A stretch of DNA of 10,103 nucleotides. It comes from Cyanobacteria bacterium UBA11370 (GTDB lineage: Bacteria > Cyanobacteriota > Cyanobacteriia > Cyanobacteriales > Coleofasciculaceae). Where the stretch lies: positions 1-10,103 of the forward strand of contig DNGI01000181.1 of NCBI GenBank assembly GCA_003486645.1. The letters run 5' to 3'. Shown piece after piece: positions 6,789 through 10,103 of this stretch. The notes under the pieces are model-generated. The model was given only the letters and a program-made list of their open reading frames with translations. It was not told the DNA's origin and made no database searches. The position numbers and the translations under genes were made by a program. Numbering within the stretch: the first letter of the stretch is position 1; each line of letters opens with the position of its first letter.

Positions 6789-8957
6789 CTAGGGGCTAGG
6801 TTCTGGGGAAGTTTGATTAGTGGATTCTTCAGACTGGGACTGATCCGGTACAATCCGCTTAGTGCTTAATTCCTGTTTTACCCGTTCTTTGGCTTGTAAT
6901 GCGTCGTGGTAGTCTGGTTTGTAGCGTAAAGCTTGATCATAAGCAGCAATAGCCTCTTCATAGAACTGGGGATTAAATGCGATCGCATCCTGTTCCCGTT
7001 GCCAATTCACCAGGGCATTTCCCAAACTATACCAGGCTTGGTAATAATCGGGTTTAATCGCTACGGCTTTTTTATAGGACGCGATCGCATCTTGGTATCG
7101 TTTTAAGTTATAAAGAGCATTACCTTTGTTATACAACGCTTGGTTAGAATTGGGTCTTAATCGAAGTGCCTTATCATAAATTTCAATTGCATCTTGATAG
7201 CGTTGCAATTGGTGTAATGCCCAAGCACGACCATACCATCCTTCATAACTGTTTGGTTGGAATTTAACCGCTTGTTCAAACGAAACTAAAGCCTCTTGAT
7301 ACTGTCCCAAGTTCATCAAGATACTGCCTTTACTATACCAAGCCCGGTAAAAGTTCGGCTGAAATTGTACAGCTTTGTCATAAGATTCTACCGCTTCACG
7401 GGACTTTTGTAAATTAATTAACGAATTACCGCGTTGATACCAAGCTTGCGCCGAATCTGGCTTGTATTCTACCGCTTTATCATAAGATTTAATCGCCTCT
7501 TCATACTGACGCAGATTTTGCAAAGCCCAACCCCGTTGATACCAAACAGGGGCATAATCGGGTTGAATGTCTAAAGCTTTATCAAAGGATGCGATCGCCG
7601 CCGAATATTGCTGCATTTTTATCTCAATAGTGCCAATATTTTCCCACGCCTCAAAATCTTTGGCTTGAATTTTAATGACCGCATCAAACGCATTAATCGC
7701 TTCCTCATAGCGTTGTAACTGATCTAAAGCTTTACCGCGACCTTTCCAAGCCTCTAGATAATCTGGTTTAATTTGAATGGCTTTATCATAAGCATTAAGA
7801 GCATCTTGATATTGGTTTAATGCCAATAGCGTATCCCCTTGACCTTGCCAAGCGTCAACATAGTCTGGTCTAATTTCAACCGCTTGATGGTAAGCATTCA
7901 ACGCCTCTTCATACCGCTTTAATTCTAAAAGCGTTTCGCCCCGATGATATAAATCAGTTGCATTACTAGAATTGCGCCAGTGAAGAATAGAAAGTGTTCC
8001 CGCGCTTAAAATAGCGATCGCACCAATCCCCATTAAACTCTTATAAAGAATGGGTTTATAAAATTTAGCTGGAGTACCTGATCGGTTGGGTGATGAAACG
8101 GACGGTAATGCAACCGTAGCACTAGACGTTTTCCCTATATCATTTAATGCTTGTAACGCTGAACTCGCTGATGGATAACGCTCTCGAAAGTCATAGCGTA
8201 TCATTTTATCTAATACTTTAGCAAACTCATCCGTAACCGTTGCGCGATCGCGCCAGATGATTTCTACAGTATCGCCATCCGCAGGTAATTCATGAGGAAG
8301 TAACCCCGTTAACGCACTAATTCCCACCATCCCGACAGCATAAATATCACTACTTAATCGGGGGTTGCCATTGGCTTGTTCGCTAGGTCGATAACCAGGA
8401 GTTCCAATCGCTACAGTAAAGCTAGTTTGCTTTCCATTTAGGATTTGGGTACTCACTTGTTTAACCGCACCAAAATCAATTAAAACTAACTTCCCATCCT
8501 GTTTACGTCGGATAAGATTGCGAGGATTAATATCTCGGTGAATGACGTGTTGTTGATGCACATACTCTAAAATTTCTAATATCTCTCGTAATAGGGAAAT
8601 AGTCCAAAGTTGAGTTAAAGGTTTTCCGGGTATGAGTTCCTTACTCAGATCATGCCCTTCAATTAATTCTTGGACTAAATAAAATTCTTGATTCTCTTCA
8701 AAATAAGCAAAAAGTTGAGGAATTTGGTCATGAGTTCCCAACTTATGCAGAATTTTCGCTTCCGTATCAAACAAGCGTCGTGCCGTTTGCAAGGTAAAAG
8801 AGTCATCCCCTTGAGGTTTGAGTTGCTTGACGACACAATAGCGATCGCCGGGTAAGTGCTGATCTTGAGAAACAAAGGTTGTACCAAACCCACCTTGTCC
8901 CAGTTGACGGCTAATTTTATACCGTCCACCGATGATTTGTCCGACAGCCAAGTTCAT
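6789..8957 (-). CDS. Membrane-anchored Ser/Thr protein kinase with ten C-terminal TPR repeats
   Basis: This 722-aa protein joins a Hanks-type kinase domain (about 13-272), a membrane segment (about 304-326) and ten 34-residue TPRs (333-683). The glycine loop is LGQGGFGTTF (19-28), the ATP-binding lysine K44 lies in CVVKQLK, and the catalytic loop is HRDINPRN (140-147). DFG is at 161-163 and the GTPGYRPSEQ segment (185-194) stands for the P+1/APE region. Catalytic D142 and N147 are kept, but the lysine usual at HRDxK is Asn144. TPRs 1-9 are regular; TPR 10 has an 11-residue insert (about 655-665). Lys301 and Lys306 before the membrane segment suggest a cytoplasmic kinase with the TPRs outside, where they could bind a partner. 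Six HIP1 sites lie in the gene. Substrates are unknown. No ribosome-binding site precedes the ATG (8957), whose leader seems to come from a decayed transposon. Confidence 0.95.
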   Translation of the reverse strand: MNLAVGQIIGGRYKISRQLGQGGFGTTFVSQDQHLPGDRYCVVKQLKPQGDDSFTLQTARRLFDTEAKILHKLGTHDQIPQLFAYFEENQEFYLVQELIEGHDLSKELIPGKPLTQLWTISLLREILEILEYVHQQHVIHRDINPRNLIRRKQDGKLVLIDFGAVKQVSTQILNGKQTSFTVAIGTPGYRPSEQANGNPRLSSDIYAVGMVGISALTGLLPHELPADGDTVEIIWRDRATVTDEFAKVLDKMIRYDFRERYPSASSALQALNDIGKTSSATVALPSVSSPNRSGTPAKFYKPILYKSLMGIGAIAILSAGTLSILHWRNSSNATDLYHRGETLLELKRYEEALNAYHQAVEIRPDYVDAWQGQGDTLLALNQYQDALNAYDKAIQIKPDYLEAWKGRGKALDQLQRYEEAINAFDAVIKIQAKDFEAWENIGTIEIKMQQYSAAIASFDKALDIQPDYAPVWYQRGWALQNLRQYEEAIKSYDKAVEYKPDSAQAWYQRGNSLINLQKSREAVESYDKAVQFQPNFYRAWYSKGSILMNLGQYQEALVSFEQAVKFQPNSYEGWYGRAWALHQLQRYQDAIEIYDKALRLRPNSNQALYNKGNALYNLKRYQDAIASYKKAVAIKPDYYQAWYSLGNALVNWQREQDAIAFNPQFYEEAIAAYDQALRYKPDYHDALQAKERVKQELSTKRIVPDQSQSEESTNQTSPEPSP

Positions 8958-8986
8958 GGGGTTTTACAGCGAATCATAACCAAAAG

Positions 8987-9041
8987 TCCCCCGTACTGAG
9001 CGTTGCGGGGGATGAAAACGAGTGGCGGGATAAATCCTGCC
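8987..9041 (-). mobile_element. Tandem hairpins resembling the right end of a decayed TnpB element
   Basis: Read on the minus strand, two hairpins follow each other. GGCAGGAT and ATCCCGCC (complements of 9034-9041 and 9024-9031) pair with one G-T wobble and a 2-nt loop. Then comes a 7-bp perfect stem, TCCCCCG/CGGGGGA (complements of 9006-9012 and 8987-8993), placed after TTTTCA and before CTTTTGG. This is the layout of TnpB right ends (compare 40-56). The second hairpin ends only 30 bp before the kinase start. The stems are seen directly; the transposon origin is inferred, and supported by the matching block at 9215-9240. Confidence 0.45.
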
Positions 9042-9044
9042 TTG

Positions 9045-9053
9045 ATATATATA
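9045..9053 (-). promoter_or_regulatory. Possible -10 region of the kinase gene
   Basis: TATATATAT on the minus strand lies about 90 bp before the kinase ATG, just upstream of the two hairpins. It is the most promoter-like AT stretch in this leader, but no good -35 box is correctly spaced. If used, the transcript would carry both hairpins in its 5' leader. Confidence 0.2.
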
Positions 9054-9153
9054 CTAGTGGTAATGCAAATAACCTGAGATAGCCAAGATTAATTTTCACA
9101 CCCAAGCCTAATGCTCAACTTAATGCACAACCGTTCCACAACACTTGGACAAA

Positions 9154-9183
9154 GCTAGACAATGTTAGACATTGTTAGACATT
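9154..9183. repeat. Three 10-bp tandem repeats (GYTAGACAWT)
   Basis: GCTAGACAAT, GTTAGACATT and GTTAGACATT follow directly on one another. One unit is about one helix turn, so all three face the same side of the DNA. The 11-mer ATTGTTAGACA (9171-9181) recurs in inverted orientation at 9490-9500. TTGGACAAA also occurs twice (9145-9153, 9460-9468). The role is unknown; binding sites for a regulator are possible. Confidence 0.75.
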
Positions 9184-9192
9184 ACCCGGATT

Positions 9193-9247
9193 GCTTCCTG
9201 CTTCTACCTGGCCGTGTCGGCACTCACCAGTCCACAGGCTTCAAGTC
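9193..9247 (-). pseudogene. Probable decayed 3' tail of a second tnpB
   Basis: On the minus strand the first part reads DLKPVDW (complement of 9247-9227), then after one extra base ECRHGQVEAGS (complement of 9225-9193). These look like pieces of the variable C-terminal tail of TnpB proteins, broken by a +1 shift and with stops nearby upstream. The stretch 9240-9215 aligns without gaps to 5493-5518 after the intact tnpB (19 of 26 identical). Both are followed by AGCAGGAAG (complement of 9202-9194 here). No RuvC or zinc-finger coding can be found further upstream, so the body of the gene is lost or unrecognisable. The DNA match is observed; the protein reading is a tentative recollection. Confidence 0.4.
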
Positions 9248-9738
9248 GGATAGAACTTACCCTATTTCAAGTTTAAGCTTCAGGAGTGATTTGAGGAACT
9301 TTGCTACTTTAGCCCATTATTTTCAGCATCATTAAGGTCTTTGGTTTTCAAGAACCGCCTGGTTACAGGTGAGCTACTCTTAAAAGTTTTGTACAGGATC
9401 TCAAGCCCGATTTTTTTCGCTTGGTTTTCGCGTTGTCAAGCATTATAGCACACTTGATGTTGGACAAAATGTCAATCAATATTTAGGGTTGTCTAACAAT
9501 GAGAGTTACAGCTTCTCACCCTCTATACGTTTTGCACGTAACAAATAAAGAAAGGTTCTTCCCCCACTCCTTATTCAAGAGAGATTGCGTAGAAGTCGAA
9601 ATAGAACAAAGGAACAGAAAATAGCTTGGATTATAGTACTGGATACACCATCAAGAGAGTTTTTGAGGCTGTTGTGCAGAGGTATTCTCTTGAAGAAAGA
9701 ATAAACTTGACTCTAGACTGGGGAGTGTTAAAGAAATC
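9248..9738. other. Long non-coding stretch, no gene recognised
   Basis: No open frame of convincing length or content is seen on either strand. Small structures occur. There is a CAAGC/GCTTG stem with a T-rich loop (9402-9423) and the dyad GACA-AAA-TGTC (9463-9473). A TGAGA/TCTCA stem lies at 9500-9518, and a 9-bp inverted pair TTCAAGAGA (9575-9583) and TCTCTTGAA (9686-9694). Each alone is within chance expectation. Most of this may be degraded mobile-element DNA. Confidence 0.5.
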
Positions 9739-9975
9739 TTAAACTGGCTCAACCACTTTCACCAGTCCGTGACGTACCCCATAAATCATACGGGTAATAG
9801 CATCTGCATGGTCTGGGCTGAAAGACTCATCCCACGGAGCGGCAATCAAATTATACCAATCAGGAAAACTGATCTGACCTTTTTTCATGCTTTCAGCAAA
9901 TAGTTGAGCTAATTGATACGATTTGGGGCTAACTTCCAACACGTTAGCGTTATCTACCAGCGTCATAGTCCTCAT
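9739..9975 (-). CDS. Small acidic-to-neutral protein of unknown function (78 aa)
   Basis: I do not recognise a named family. The sequence has normal soluble-protein composition, no membrane segment and no cysteine. It looks helical, with conserved-looking pieces SPKSYQLAQLFAESM (16-30), FPDWYNLIAAPWDES (37-51) and ITRMIYGVRHGLVKVVE (61-77). It resembles short cyanobacteria-only hypothetical proteins I have seen, which argues that it is real. The start may be ATG 9975 or ATG 9966 (MTLVDNAN). A GAGG lies between them but too close to the second for ideal spacing. The neighbours give no clue to its role. Confidence 0.6.
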   Translation of the reverse strand: MRTMTLVDNANVLEVSPKSYQLAQLFAESMKKGQISFPDWYNLIAAPWDESFSPDHADAITRMIYGVRHGLVKVVEPV

Positions 9976-10082
9976 AATCTTAAAAAAACCTGTAGTTTCT
10001 TCATCTAAATTTTAATCAAGATTTCTGACTTTTTCTATAAAGCTGCGTAAAGAAGTGTCCAAGTCTATTAAGCCAGTATGTC

Positions 10083-10103
10083 AGAGGGGGAGAGGGTGAG
10101 GGG
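10083..10103. repeat. G-rich purine tract at the window edge
   Basis: A run of G and A broken by a single T continues past the window end. On the opposite strand it reads as the same CCCTCTCCCCCTCT type as 5715-5740. Such tracts are frequent between cyanobacterial genes. Function unknown. Confidence 0.5.

Larger units (their letters stand above)
1943..8848. repeat. Ten dispersed HIP1 octamers (GCGATCGC)
   Basis: Exact copies start at 1943, 3092, 3313, 4265, 6979, 7081, 7591, 8014, 8244 and 8841. About 0.15 would be expected by chance in this length. Six lie in the kinase gene, several inside TPRs where they encode part of DAIA or DAIAS; two lie in chlP. None is in tnpB or rpaA. HIP1 over-representation is a cyanobacterial hallmark. 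Confidence 0.95.

Noticed and set aside
9154..9183. Short CRISPR array
   Set aside because: Units are 10 bp and directly adjacent, with no spacers and no cas genes.
8958..9738. tRNA or known structured RNA in the long gap
   Set aside because: No cloverleaf, no TTCRA-type T-loop and no known riboswitch core could be recognised. Only the two hairpins near the kinase stood out.

Overview
The window comes from a cyanobacterium, most likely filamentous. Three things point there: chlP (geranylgeranyl reductase), rpaA (the cyanobacterial circadian-output response regulator), and ten copies of the HIP1 octamer GCGATCGC in 10.1 kb, where about 0.15 are expected by chance. The non-coding DNA is repeat-rich in a typical cyanobacterial way (heptamer tandem arrays, palindromes, C/T-rich tracts). 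No tRNA, rRNA or CRISPR array was seen.

Layout. 1-248: non-coding, with a hairpin resembling the right end of a TnpB-type transposon and a small AT-rich repeat. 249-2492 (+): large membrane-anchored polysaccharide co-polymerase fused to a P-loop (BY-kinase-like) domain whose Walker A' motif is degenerate. 2493-2787: heptamer array and chlP upstream region. 2788-4011 (+): chlP. 4012-4152: a near-perfect 31-bp palindrome. 4153-4338 (-): a 61-aa basic protein with a good ribosome-binding site. 4396-5484 (+): an intact TnpB (RuvC-like RNA-guided nuclease of IS200/IS605-type elements) with no TnpA beside it, followed by a structured 3' region that may hold its omega-RNA. 5810-6541 (-): rpaA. 6789-8957 (-): a Ser/Thr protein kinase with one membrane segment and ten TPR repeats. 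8958-9738: long non-coding stretch that appears to contain the decayed 3' end of a second TnpB element directly upstream of the kinase, plus 10-bp tandem repeats. 9739-9975 (-): a 78-aa protein of unknown function. The window ends in a G-rich purine tract.

How it fits together. The host genes do not form one operon. They are separate housekeeping or signalling units: exopolysaccharide export, the phytyl tail of chlorophyll and tocopherol, circadian and light output, and kinase signalling. The kinase and rpaA share a strand with a 247-bp gap, so a functional link is possible but not shown. Between them lie footprints of up to three TnpB-type elements: one complete gene, one decayed 3' end and one isolated hairpin.

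No clear new multi-gene system is visible. The most interesting signals are the decayed TnpB right end forming the leader of the kinase gene, the 26-nt block it shares with the region after the intact tnpB, the 10-bp tandem repeats beside it, and unusual active-site residues in both the polysaccharide ATPase (E-A-N in Walker A') and the kinase (HRDINPRN).
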